This document shows, piece after piece, positions 29,451 through 40,419 of a stretch of 64,000 nucleotides of DNA (positions are counted from its first letter, which is position 1; each line of letters starts with the position of its first letter). The DNA comes from Unio delphinus (taxonomy: Eukaryota > Mollusca > Bivalvia > Unionida > Unionidae), in NCBI GenBank assembly GCA_029339505.1, contig JAQISU010001235.1, positions 37,539,815 to 37,603,814 of the forward strand. The letters are read 5' to 3'. The position numbers and the translations under genes are program-made. Under the pieces are notes generated by a model. That model saw only the letters and a list, made by a program, of their open reading frames with translations. It was not told the DNA's origin and ran no database searches.

Positions 29451-29630
29451 GTTTTTTTTAAAAACATCTCCGGATTGTAAAATCTTTGATTTTGTAGAAA
29501 CAAATCTAAATTTTTTTGTACCACATGTTGCACATCTACCAGTAAGTGCTGATCTGTTATTTTTAGTTGTAACCGTCGTCACATCATTTGTGCTAGTACG
29601 CGTTTTACACTTCACACAATATACATCCAT
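29286..29630 (-). CDS. Zinc-ribbon protein (DUF5679-like), first half of zinc-ribbon/PLA2 gene
   Basis: 114 codons from ATG at 29630. The N-terminus MDVYCVKCKTRT ... GRCATCGTKKFRFV is a four-Cys zinc ribbon of the kind that precedes PLA2 in related elements. After residue about 57 (DVFKKN) the zero frame carries an unremarkable sequence with no recognised domain. In the -1 frame, entered at T-TTT-AAA-AAA-AAC (29463-29451), the protein would run into PLA2. The start codon is only 5 bp from the divergent ATPase ATG. Confidence 0.78.
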   Translation of the reverse strand: MDVYCVKCKTRTSTNDVTTVTTKNNRSALTGRCATCGTKKFRFVSTKSKILQSGDVFKKNEEVISQPNWQSSLEPHGQSTPEKSTFQDIATVDREPDLISDSMIKISPDPVKNQ

Positions 29631-29635
29631 AATTT

Positions 29636-30307
29636 ATGTATAGAGATATGGATATAATTGATTTTTCGGCGACTAAAACAAGAGAACCAATTAAGCATCA
29701 TGCAGCGCTACCAAACTCTATCCGGATGATTATAATCGGGCCATCTGGATCCGGTAAAACGCAATTGTTGCTCAATTTAATAATGAGATGGATGAAGTGG
29801 GATAAGTTGTATTTAATTGCCCCTAGCGTAGATGATCAACGATGTTATGAAGTGCTAAAAGATTTTAACGAGAATGCATCAGAAATTAAGGGTGAGAACG
29901 CCATTGATTTTATAACCGATATCGATGAAGCACCGAGTATTGATGATATTGATGGAGATATTAACAATTTAGTCGTATACGACGATATAATGTTGGATAA
30001 ACAAAAGAATCCTGCTAGAATATTTTCCCGTGGGCGTCACAAAAACACTGACGTGATATATGTCACTCAACGCTACACTCAGGTTCCAAACGTCATCAGA
30101 GATAACTGCAATATTCTTTCTGTATTCAACGGAGTTGATACTCATACTCTTAGAAATATTTGGCAGACATGGTGTTCTGATATGGACTTCAATCAATTTC
30201 GAGATTTCTTTAGTCATGCTCAGTCGACTCCGCACGGATTCGCAACAATAAATTTGCATGATCCTCGGACACGATATCGTATCGGACTTGATCAAATATT
30301 CGGTTAA
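29636..30307 (+). CDS. ATP: FtsK/HerA-type genome packaging ATPase
   Basis: 223 residues; ATG at 29636, or ATG at 29648 (MDIIDF). Walker A GPSGSGKT is at 35-42, Walker B LVVYDD at about 112-117, and a downstream VIYVTQRYTQVP sensor-like segment fits the packaging ATPases of adenovirus/PRD1-lineage viruses and Polintons. It would drive DNA into the capsid. Full length for the family and no lesion seen. The last codons (LDQIFG) lie inside the right terminal inverted repeat. Confidence 0.94.
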   Translation: MYRDMDIIDFSATKTREPIKHHAALPNSIRMIIIGPSGSGKTQLLLNLIMRWMKWDKLYLIAPSVDDQRCYEVLKDFNENASEIKGENAIDFITDIDEAPSIDDIDGDINNLVVYDDIMLDKQKNPARIFSRGRHKNTDVIYVTQRYTQVPNVIRDNCNILSVFNGVDTHTLRNIWQTWCSDMDFNQFRDFFSHAQSTPHGFATINLHDPRTRYRIGLDQIFG

Positions 30308-30601
30308 AATCATTTATTATTTTTTGTTAACCTGTAGCAGCAGAGAGGGTGGATGACAACAAGTTGCGACCAAAATTAATTAAAAAATCGTAAAAGTCTC
30401 CGTTTTCATTTTTTTTTAGTTAAAATGAGATTTCGTAGGGAAGGCTCGTTAAAATTTCAATCAATTTTTTGTCTGAAAACGTTGTAGGGTTTGCCCCTGA
30501 GACATTTTTTTTGGTTAAAATGAGATCGTCGGAAGGCTCGTTTTAAGGATTCAATCAAAATTTTGTCTAAAAACGTTGTAGGGTTCACCCTCTCTGCTGC
30601 T
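30284..30601 (-). repeat. Right terminal inverted repeat
   Basis: Inverse of 14898-15210, differing by eye at two positions and by five extra A/T in one homopolymer. It includes the ATPase stop codon and is followed by the ACGGG target copy at 30602-30606. Confidence 0.95.
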
Positions 30602-30606
30602 ACGGG
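30602..30606. repeat. Target-site duplication of Polinton, right copy
   Basis: ACGGG directly after the element, matching 14893-14897. Confidence 0.7.
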
Positions 30607-31545
30607 TAATATATAAAGGTTGTTCAGATTTAGTTGCCAGAGATGAAGACTGCATTGTATGAAGTAACAGATCATGTGATAATGAAAAGAACAGTATCAG
30701 TTTTAATGGCATACACAATATAAGTGATAAAAAAAAATGGTATATATCTATTTACTTAATTTCTTTGTCTCATGGAAAAATCAGAAAATATTTCTCTATG
30801 ATAGGAAATTTTGATTCTAATATTGCATTATTTATTTATTTGTTTATTTATTTTAAATGTCTTCTTCTTATCTGAAAATCAGAAAAACATTAGGTCTGGA
30901 ATTTCCATCTATGTTATGATCATATTCGCTGAAGTTAATTACAACTACATTCTCTAATGTGCAGTGTTTCTTCACATCACTAATTTGTCTTTGAACCGTT
31001 GCAGTGTATTGGCTGAAGGGGGACTAACTAGAAAAACAGAACCTTTGCTGTGGATTATCTCTACAGGGGCAAGAGACAGAGAATTTGTGTAATACCAAAT
31101 GTCTCTGGAATTGCATAATAGTTTTAATCAATGACATACATACACATTTTTTTTTCTGGATTACTGATCAAATAAGGAGGTTTTCTGAAGACCTCATCCA
31201 AACATGTTATTACAAAATAGTCACATGCAAAGTATACCACGAAAAGAAACCAAACCTGGTGTGTCCAACAAAGCCCAAAACTAAAGTTAAGTAGTTGATG
31301 TGTTCATTCTTGCATTATACAAGTTAGTAGCTGAATCTTACCAGCTACTAAGATTGGATGACCGAAGACATCTGCTCAAACATGCCCATGTAGCTGAATT
31401 GCCAATATAACATTAAAGTTTGCTCATCTCCGTAATGCTTGCACAATGCAGAGAGCATTGCGTGCACATCTACCATTCACTTAGAGGGAACATTGCTGTC
31501 ATTAAACTTTAGTAAGGAAATCACATAAACAAGGAAAAAGTTACA

Positions 31546-31549
<4 letters not shown>

Positions 31550-31588
<39 letters not shown>
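31550..31588 (+). repeat. (CT)n microsatellite
   Basis: Pure CT dinucleotide run of about 19 units. Confidence 0.95.
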
Positions 31589-31593
<5 letters not shown>

Positions 31594-32340
31594 CAAAAGA
31601 TATGACTGCTGATCAACATAGCCTTTTTATTCCATTCAGGATCGAGCTATAAAAGAATGCAAGCTTTCCTTTGTTTTTCCATAACTTATTTCTTTTCTTA
31701 AAAAAAAACTTGTACATTTTATTGCACAATGGAGTTCTGATTTTAATCTGATCACATGATATCAAATCACCTTTATCATCTGTCAACAAAAGTTTCATCT
31801 GCACCATCCAAAATGCAATATCCATCTGTCATGCACATGTGCACATAAAGACTAAAATACGTTTTGCAGGTTTCAGTCTTAATGAAGATGATTAAGATCA
31901 AATGATTCACCTGCCACAAAAGCATAGCATTGTCAGATTATCTTGCAACTTGCCATTTTCCTTTGCTCTCAATTTCAAGATTTCATCATCTGACTCCAAC
32001 AGACCTAAGACAATATTTTTTTAATTGACATAAAGGAGTGCAATATACATTTCTCAATAATAAATCTCATTTATTGTCTCTTGCAGCTGTTAATGGACAA
32101 ATACATACAGAATTTTATTTCTGAAAGTATTAGATCATCTAAAAATTTTTGAATACATTCACTGATTTGATGTATTCAAGTATATTTCTCTCTTTCTCCC
32201 TCTCCCTCAATTTCAATCTTAATTTTGCAATACACAAATTAAAGACATACTATTGTAAATCTCATGTTCTCATTCTTGCAATACACAAGACAAATCTATA
32301 CTATTGTAAATCTCTCATTTTCATTCTTGCAATACAAAAG

Positions 32341-32440
<100 letters not shown>

Positions 32441-35119
32441 TCGTAAATCTCTCATGTTCTTTTTTGTGCAATACACAAGTTAAAATACATACTATAATAA
32501 ATATCTCATTCTTGTTCTTTCAATACACAACAAATCACATACTATAATTGTAAATCTGACAATAACTTGAATAAGCTTATAGGGATGTTGGACTGAAATC
32601 ATTTAAATGTCTTTAATTTACACATTTACATTACATAATTTTCATTCAAACCATGTCTAAGTTTGTCTCCATTTTACATAATTAATTCATCATTTTTTTT
32701 ATTGGAATTGTCAACTGCGAATATTTTGCAATTACCCATGCATTGGCATTAACATGTATAACATATGAATTTCTGCTTTTTAGTTTACATGTTATTTTTA
32801 CTTTGATTTTTTTTATATATACAAGTACTTATGCACTACTAACAGTAATTGCAAATTCATACATAAAACTATGTTGTAGAGGCAAAAGGTAACTGCCTGA
32901 GTGTGCTCTCTCTATTCCTCTGTATCTCCCTCTCTTTATTGCCCTGTCTATCTATTTCATCTTTAAACTATCTGGTATTTTCATAGCAAGTCACTAGTAT
33001 TCTGTGTTGTGGTTGGTGTGCAAGTTTTGTTTATGCACATTATCACAGAATTAGGAGAAGAAAATAACTTTGTTATGCCTTTGAAATATTTGACTATTTT
33101 TCGTTGTGTATGCGTACAATGTTATCTAGGGTGAACAAGTGTTTTTTTAGGTAAGCGACAGAACCAACATGTATCTTGCTGGAAATTACTTGCTACAAGC
33201 GACATTATAATCATGATATGCACTGGCATTTTACCCTGAATATTACTCACTGTCCTATGAATTTAAGCATGATCAATTTATAACCGACACCCTGGTCGCT
33301 TTGGATTTTGTCAAGGAGTGCACGTTCTCCATTGTGTTCTATAGCCATTAGTTAAATTTATATTTCATTTGATATGCAAAGTTTATTGATTTTATATTGT
33401 ATATTATATTGTAATGATTCATTTATTACAATGCAGATTTGAAAAGTTGTGAACTGTGAATTTCAAGTTGTTGTGTTGAGTTTAATGTATTAGCATTTTC
33501 CAGAACTCATTATTACCAGTTTGGTTTCATTGTAGCTAACGAGTGTGATGAGTCTGACGAGTTAGCTAGCAGACAAGTAGAGCTGTCTAGATGTTTATGT
33601 GTATGTAGTATGTCTGTACATGTGGTGGAGCCACGATTGTAGACATAGCTAATACAAGGGTGCTGTATGCTGTCAGTACGTGTGTATATGTAAGACTGTA
33701 CATATAGTGGATTCGTGAAGGGTGCGAGTGGCCGATACAAGTGTGGGCCAACCCAAGGACTCAGTGAAACTGCGGTTTATTAGTTTGTGACTCGTGTGAC
33801 TGTACAAGGGTCAAGAAGTTTATGTTTGGTCCAATTGTTGTTTCAATAGGGTACATTTTTATTTACAAGAGATTATTTTGAATCTTAGTTGTATTCCAGG
33901 AGATTTGTGAATCTCTCTTACAGTGCAGAACATTTTAAACGTATTTGAATACCTTGAGATTGTTTGAATCTAAATCTTAGTCTATACGTGAAATTATGTG
34001 AATATCTTACAGTGCATACTATTATTTGAAACATTGGTTTCTTCAATCTGTATTTCAAACTGATATCATATTTTTGGTTTATTTTTCAATGTGTAAATGT
34101 AACTGTATAGAGTGATTGACGTGATTGGGTCAATCATATGTTAAGAGCATGTGAGAATCATTGTATTTATACACCATGGGGGGTGCAAGATCTGGGCCTG
34201 ACGTCCCGCTTGCCAAAGGGAAGTGAAGCATCTCTCATAGCCTCTCCTTTCCAGGTGTAGTGATCGCTGCAGGACCACTGTCTTGCTCTGATGGACAGGA
34301 GGTTACTTGCATATAGCCTCTCCTACACTATTGTGTCCACAACAGCACCTTCACGCGGGGCCCCTTGTTTTCACAGAGCCTGTTGTGTGGCACGACCCAG
34401 TGCTCGGTGGTATAACTGGGAGGGCAGACTGGGCTCATTAGCCTTGGCAGGCAGCCAGTCTAAGAGAAGGGAATCTCTGACTCCAAACTCAGGTAGATGA
34501 AGCTTGTTAGCCTGGTCAAGGCAATTTTTCTAGGAGAAGAAAACTCTGATTGAAAACCAATGGTTCCACAGCCTTGTGGATATCTTCGGGAGAAGGAATA
34601 GCTACGGGAGTAAACCCAGACAGAAAATCCGGAGTGGAGCCCCCAAGGCGACTGGATGTCGACTACGACTTCCTTCCGGCAGCTCCTGCATCCAAACTGG
34701 TGCCAGATGTCATGCTCAGCATTCCTTTGGACCCAACCAGCGAGGACGAGAGGGGGATCCTGAAGCCTGGGCAACCCAGGATCTCCATATTCCACGCCCA
34801 GGCTTGCATTCTGGACAGGTCACTCCAGTCTCGCTACTAAGTGAGGAAACAACACGGAAGATGACAGTTTACGGGTTATAAGTCCCACCCGATTGGCGTA
34901 GGGAAGGGGCGCCACAGGTCAGCTTTGATGGTGGGAGGGATCATCGTGTCCCACTGGCCAACTATCGCCCGCCTCAAGCCGGGCAGCCCCCAGTCAATAA
35001 GGTGTTGACCCGCCATCGTCTGCCTGCTCCAGTGGGTGTCTGGAGCTCAGTGTGTTGCTTAACATGACAAGCAGACGAAAATTCCACACCAGACAAAAAA
35101 AAAAAAGAAACGAATAAAG

Positions 35120-36216
35120 AAAACTCCAGCTCTTCGATTTGCAAGCTGGAATGTGCGCACTATGTGTACAGGCATCTCCGATGACCTCAGAGAAGTGGAT
35201 GACACCAGAAAAATGGCCATCATCGATAGAGAACTCACCAAGCTAAATATCAGCATAGCTGCCCTCTAGGAAACTAGACTGGCCTCTAATGGCTCCCTCA
35301 GAGAGGAAAACTACACTTTCTTCTGGAAGGGTCTCGAACCTGAGGAGTCCCGTCAGCACGGAGTGGGCTTCGCCATCAAAACAATCTTCTGGACTTGGTT
35401 GAACCTCCCACAGGGGGCACTGAGCGTCTCTTGTCCATCTGCCTCACCACTACTGCAGGTCCTGTCAACATCATTAGTGTCTACGCCCCCACCCTCTCGT
35501 CTTCAGAAGACACCAAAGATCAGTTCTATGGGCAGCTGGATGAACAGATTAAAAGATGCCCCAAACACGAATCACTTTTTCTCCTCGGCGACTTCAATGC
35601 CAGAGTAGGTGAGGATCACGAATCATGGCCTACCTGCCTCGGATATCATGGTACTGGAAAGACCAACGAAAACGGTCAGAGACTGCTGGAGCTGTGCACC
35701 TACCATGGCCTGTCCATAACAAACACTTTTTTCAAGGGTAAGCCACAACACAAAGTGTCATGGAAACACCCCAGGTCCCATCACTGGCACCAACTTGACT
35801 TGGTCATCACCAGGCGCTCTGCCCTTAACAGCGTCCTCTCCACCAGAACCTACCACAGTGCAGACTGCGACTCCGACCATGCCCTCGTAAGCAGCAGGGT
35901 GAGACTACAGCCAAAGACACTACACCGTTCAAAACCAAAAGGACACCCACGCATAAACACCGCACAGATGTTGGTTCCTTCCAAGTTACAGGAGTATGTG
36001 TCCACCCTGGACAAGGCTCTCCAGGACCTGCCAGAGCACGACGCCACAGCCAAGTGGAACGCCATGAAGGGTACCATCTACAAAACAGCCATGTCCACGT
36101 TTGGCAAAAAGGAACGACCCAGTCAGGACTGGTTCAACGCACACCTAACAAGGATGGAACCACTAATTGAGAAGAAACGAAAAGCCTTTATAGCGTACAA
36201 AAAAATGCCCCAATGA
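35120..36216 (+). pseudogene. LINE AP-endonuclease domain, broken
   Basis: Endonuclease motifs in order: ASWNVRTM (from 35141), a stop TAG at 35267-35269 within the ETRL motif region, GFAIK followed by a one-base shift at the A-run 35378-35381, then LFLLGDFNARVG (about 35572) and DSDHALVSSRV (about 35869). These match the apurinic-endonuclease fold that nicks the target. Frame changes and the stop show it is dead. Confidence 0.88.
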
Positions 36217-36346
36217 ACGGACATGTGCTGCTCTTAAACGTGCTTGAAGCAACATCCAACGCATCGCTAGACAGTGCACGAACGAGTACTGGCAACAACT
36301 GTGTGAAGGAATCCAGTGCAGTGCCGAGACCGGAAACATAAAAGGT

Positions 36347-37678
36347 ATGTACAGTGGCATCAAGAAGGCTCTAGGCCCTACAGTGAAAGGGGTCGCTCCC
36401 CTGAAATCCATGATGGGAGAGAAGATCACAGACCGTGGGCAACAGATGGCCAGATGGGTGGAAAACTACTCAGAGCTATACTCCCGTGAAACGGTAGTCA
36501 CTGAAGCAGCCCTCAGCAGCATAAATAATCTTCCCATCATGGAGGAGCTCGATGAAGTGCCAACCTTAGAAGAGCTCAGCAAAGCAATTGACTCCCTCCC
36601 AAATGACAAAGCACCAGGTAGTGACAGCATCCCGCCCGAAGCTATCAAATGTGGGAAACCATCACTTCTCCAACCATTGCATGAACTACTTTGCCTCTGC
36701 TGGGAGGAAGAAGCAGTCCCCCAAGACATGTGTGATGCCACGATTGTGACCCTTTATAAAAACAAGGGCGACCGCAGTGACTGCAATAATTACAGAGGGA
36801 TCTCACTTCTGAGCATCGTTGGTAAAGTGTATGCTCGCATCATACTAAACAGGTTGCAGTTGCTGGCAGACTGTGTGTACACAGAATCCCAGTGCGGCTT
36901 CAGAGCAGGCAGGTCGACAACAGACATGATCTTCTCTTTACGACAACTCTAAGAGAAGAGCAGAGAGCAAGGTCAGCCACTCTACATGATGTTCATCAAC
37001 CTCACCAAGGCCTTTGACTTAGTCAGCAGAAAGGGTCTTTTTTGAAATATTCAGTAAGATCGGTTGCTCTTCAAAACTCTGCAGCATGATAATCTCTTTC
37101 CATGCAGATATGAAGGGAACAGTCCTGTATAATGGATCTTCCTCAACCTCCTTCCCAGTTAACAGCGGTGTGAAGCAGGGCTGCGTTCTGGCACCAACCC
37201 TATTCAGGATCTTCTCCTTGCTTCTGTCCTACGTCTTTGACTCGTCCACTGATGGCATATATATATACACACCAGGTCTGATGGGAGGCTGTTCAACCTG
37301 GCATGACTGCACTCAAAGACAAAAATGAGGGCTGTGCTCATCAGGGAGATGCTTTTTGCAGATGACGCGGCTCTTGTGGCACACACTGAGGAAGCTCTTC
37401 AGAGACTGGGAGACCGTTTTGCTGATGCCTGCATGCAGTTTGGACTCACCATCAGCCTGGAAAAAACAAAGGTCAGCGTGCAGGATACCACCATTGCCCC
37501 TACAATCAAAATCAACGGTGTCACCTTGGAAGCAGTCAACAACTTTACCTACCTGGGGTCAACCATCAGCAACACTCTCTCGCTCGATAAGGAGCTGGAC
37601 AGTAGGCTTGGAAAGGCAAATACCATCATGTCACGACTGACCAAGAGGGTATGTGAAAACAACGCGCTGACAGTGTAA
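36347..37678 (+). pseudogene. LINE reverse transcriptase domain, broken
   Basis: RT blocks appear in order: KAPGSDSIPPEAIK, NNYRGISLLSIVGKVYARI, SQCGFRAGRSTTDMIF, KAFDLVSRKG, GVKQGCVLAPTLF and the catalytic FADD box (about 37350), then FGLTISLEKTKV and FTYLGSTIS. Stops at 36950-36952, near 37045 and at 37676-37678, and frame changes between them, prevent translation. Confidence 0.9.
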
Positions 37679-38335
37679 ACCAAAGTCAAAGTTTACCAAG
37701 CCTGCATTCTCAGTACCCTTCTCTATGGAAGTGAGACCTGGAATACCTACATGAGGCAAGAGCGTCGGCTCAACTCCTTCCATATATGGTGCCTTAAACG
37801 CATCTTGAAAATCAGCTGGCAAGACCGTGTCCCAAACATCGAAATCCTGCAGCGTGCAAACACCCACAGCATGTTCTCCCTGCTGAGCAAACGTCGCCTT
37901 TGATGGCTGGGACACATCCGACGCATGGAGGATGGGAGGCTGCCAAAGGACATCCTATATGGACAGCTGGCCACTGGCACAAGAAGAGTCGGCTGCCCCT
38001 CACTCCATTTCAAGGATGCATGCAAGAGGGACCTGAAGACATGTGACATCACACCTGATCGCTGGGAAGTGCTGGCCGAGGACCAAGGCACCTGGAGAAT
38101 GACAGTAAATAAAGGTATCTTAGTTGCTGATACGAGGAGAGGTCAGTTGGCAGCAGAGAAACGTGTCAGAAAGGGCCACATGACATCAACCACAGCAGCT
38201 TGGGCTTCCCAGCATGTCTGCACAAACTGCAAGAGGGACTGTCACTCACGAATAGGTATCCACAGCCACAACAGACGATGCCAACAACCCAGAGACAGAC
38301 GACACCCCAAGGGCGCTATCCGCATGGTCTCCTGA
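37679..38335 (+). pseudogene. LINE C-terminal region with zinc knuckle
   Basis: Continues after the RT: VYQACILSTLLYGSETWN, a stop in the RRLxWLGHIRRM motif, PKDILYGQLATGTRRVG, and a terminal CTNCKRDCHSRIGIHSHNRR module (Cys/His knuckle) typical of this LINE group. Ends at TGA near 38335. Confidence 0.85.
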
Positions 38336-38363
38336 GACTAAGGCGCCAATGATGATACACCAT

Positions 38364-39660
38364 ATATTTTTCTTTATTAATTAAGTTCATAAATTTCCAT
38401 CTTTCACACATTGTGTTGGAGTTATACATTTAATCAAAATCCCACTCTTCTATTCTGCGACACACATGTCTAATCAACTGATTTTTTTGTTGTTCTTTAT
38501 TAAAACTAGTTAATACTACATAACAATTCACTTTCTCAGTTGTAGCTGATTTTATGAAATCTATTTTAAAGTAATTTGAATTTCATTATAATTGAAGTAC
38601 AAGAAGTAAAAGACATTGATGATCTAGCTTGCAGTGCAAGATACAATAAAAAACAAACTTAAAATTTGTATTTTGTTTACAAGTTGTTGATAGTTACAAT
38701 TTCAAACATGAAAATATTTAGAAATAACCATGAATTTATATCAATAATAGCTTCATTTATGTGGAGAACAAAATGATTATCTGATTTTATTATATGAATC
38801 ATACAATTAATATTTTTAACACTTTTCCAAGTTTATAACTGCACCTATGATTGGCTAGAGACAATGTCTTGGTATCCATGCTAATCCATCACAGCTACAA
38901 TGGAGTGGGGGTCTATCTCATTTACCAGAGATTTGTCGGGAAGTAAGTGGACCAGACCAATATCCTGCAAGTTGCATTTACTCTAGCCATGTGTAGCATG
39001 GGATCAGATGTATGGAGTTGCTAAACCCATTATGGGGTACTGTAAGTGGAATCCATCTAAGAAGATTAATGATGAAAAGCAGCAGGAAACTTAACTTGAA
39101 ATCCAGAAAGCAAAATATCTTAGTTATTGTAGCTAAAACAACCACTTCAATCAGAAAACCATGTGGCATTGTAATCTATTCCCCATATGTTTTATTACAG
39201 TATGTCTTTTAAAAAAAAGTCTGAAGGAAGCTGGAGGAGAATGAAATCTGTATGCTTCCTCCAGTGACATTGACCTCTGACTTTGTTTTTACCCCTAATA
39301 TAGTTTGCTGCATCCATAAATATTGGGGGGGGGGGATTACTGTATATATTCAGTTATAAGACAAGTCCAACTGCAAAAAGCACAGACCCAGATCTACCAT
39401 TGAAGAATACACCACCAGATCTGGATCTGTGCAGTTTGTTGGGTATTATGAATAGAACAAACAACATTGACCCTGACCTACAGTTAATGTTTGCAGTTTG
39501 ATTCAACTTATTCAATGTTAAAGCCAGTATCAACCAAGAACATACAGTGTTTGAAGGTTTACCTGTAATTAAGTTGGAACAGACATTACAAACCCTGATA
39601 TATATGCAAAGTGACATATCTGATGAACAAACAACTCATTATAGCAAAGGATTATTCATG
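38364..39660. other. DHCR24 intron 1, no gene seen
   Basis: AT-rich unique sequence with a short poly-G run near 39327. No element or gene recognised. Confidence 0.6.
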
Positions 39661-39679
39661 TTAAGCTATGAAATACGCA

Positions 39680-39815
39680 GACATATGTGGACAATTCTGA
39701 GAAATTAAAATGATTTTTTAAAAACCATATGTGGACAATTCTGAGAAATTAAAATGATTTTTTAAAAACCATATGTGGACAATTCTGAGAAATTAAAATG
39801 ATTTTTTAAAAACCT
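39680..39815 (+). repeat. 44-bp tandem repeat, three copies
   Basis: ATATGTGGACAATTCTGAGA plus AATTAAAATGATTTTTTAAA recurs three times with almost no differences. Confidence 0.92.
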
Positions 39816-39860
39816 GCCGTCAATATAATCAGCAATGATTTTAAAGAGTGTTTGTGTTTT

Positions 39861-40152
39861 GGGATTTTTAAGCAGCGTAATGGTTTTGAGTCAGTTTGGT
39901 ATATCTGCAGTGTGACAGTTTATAGTGATGTCTAGCATGGAGGTATCATGCTGCAGACATATGGTATCATGTCCCACTCAGTCCCATTATCCTGACACCA
40001 GGTCAACCAGTTCTAGGACTAACCTCTTAATGCTGAGTGCCAGACAGGGCAGCTGTTTGTATCATTTTAATAAGTCTTTGATATGACCCATTTGAGGGTA
40101 TGAACATGTGACCTCCGCATCCAAGGAAGCTCTAACCACTTAAGCCACTGGA
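39861..40152 (-). mobile_element. SINE family A copy
   Basis: Reverse complement of the SINE body (CAGTTTATAGTGATGTCTAG, AACCTCTTAATGCTGAGTGC) with a decayed tRNA-like head near 40110-40152 (CTCTAACCACTTAAGCCACT). Confidence 0.8.
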
Positions 40153-40419
40153 TATATTTCAACTGGCTCATTTTATTTAAAGCTGACAATTTCCCTAAGT
40201 AGTCTTACCAATATAAAGTACATGAATTGTAAGGACACAACCTAAGTAATACATCTCCTTTTCACTTTCTATCATGTTTAATTCACCTACTTTACAATAT
40301 TCTAGAAAAACTCTTTCAAATGATAAAACTATAATATGCACCAAAGATACCCATGATGTAAACCAGTCAAGTTGTATAGAAATCAGATGAGAAATAGTCT
40401 CTAGATCTAGAGAAGTAAG

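Larger units (their letters stand above)
14898..30601. mobile_element. Polinton/Maverick (adintovirus-like) element
   Basis: A 15.7-kb self-synthesising DNA transposon or endogenous virus. Both ends read AGCAGCAGAGAGGGTG inward, with terminal inverted repeats of 313 and 318 bp and a 5-bp flanking repeat. It encodes every hallmark of the class: protein-primed-type family B polymerase, retroviral-type integrase, adenain-like protease, packaging ATPase and double-jelly-roll capsid protein, plus accessory genes. Structural genes run leftwards as one block. The repeats differ by only two substitutions and a homopolymer length, so the insertion is recent, yet the capsid, fibre-like and polymerase genes are interrupted. 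It is therefore probably not autonomous. Confidence 0.96.
34178..38354 (+). mobile_element. Non-LTR retrotransposon (LINE), inactive
   Basis: About 4.2 kb, GC-richer than its surroundings, bounded by a 9-bp duplication ATACACCAT (34169-34177 and 38355-38363). It encodes an AP-type endonuclease, a reverse transcriptase and a C-terminal zinc-knuckle, with several stops and frameshifts. The 3' end is a short ATG-type repeat rather than a long poly-A. Clade not resolved by eye (RTE/CR1-like possibilities). The first ~900 bp look like 5' UTR or a decayed ORF1. Confidence 0.9.

Noticed and set aside
34291..34881. Overlapping ORFs at the 5' end of the LINE as a functional ORF1
   Set aside because: No recognisable ORF1 domain and frames overlap in all directions; treated as 5' UTR or decayed sequence.
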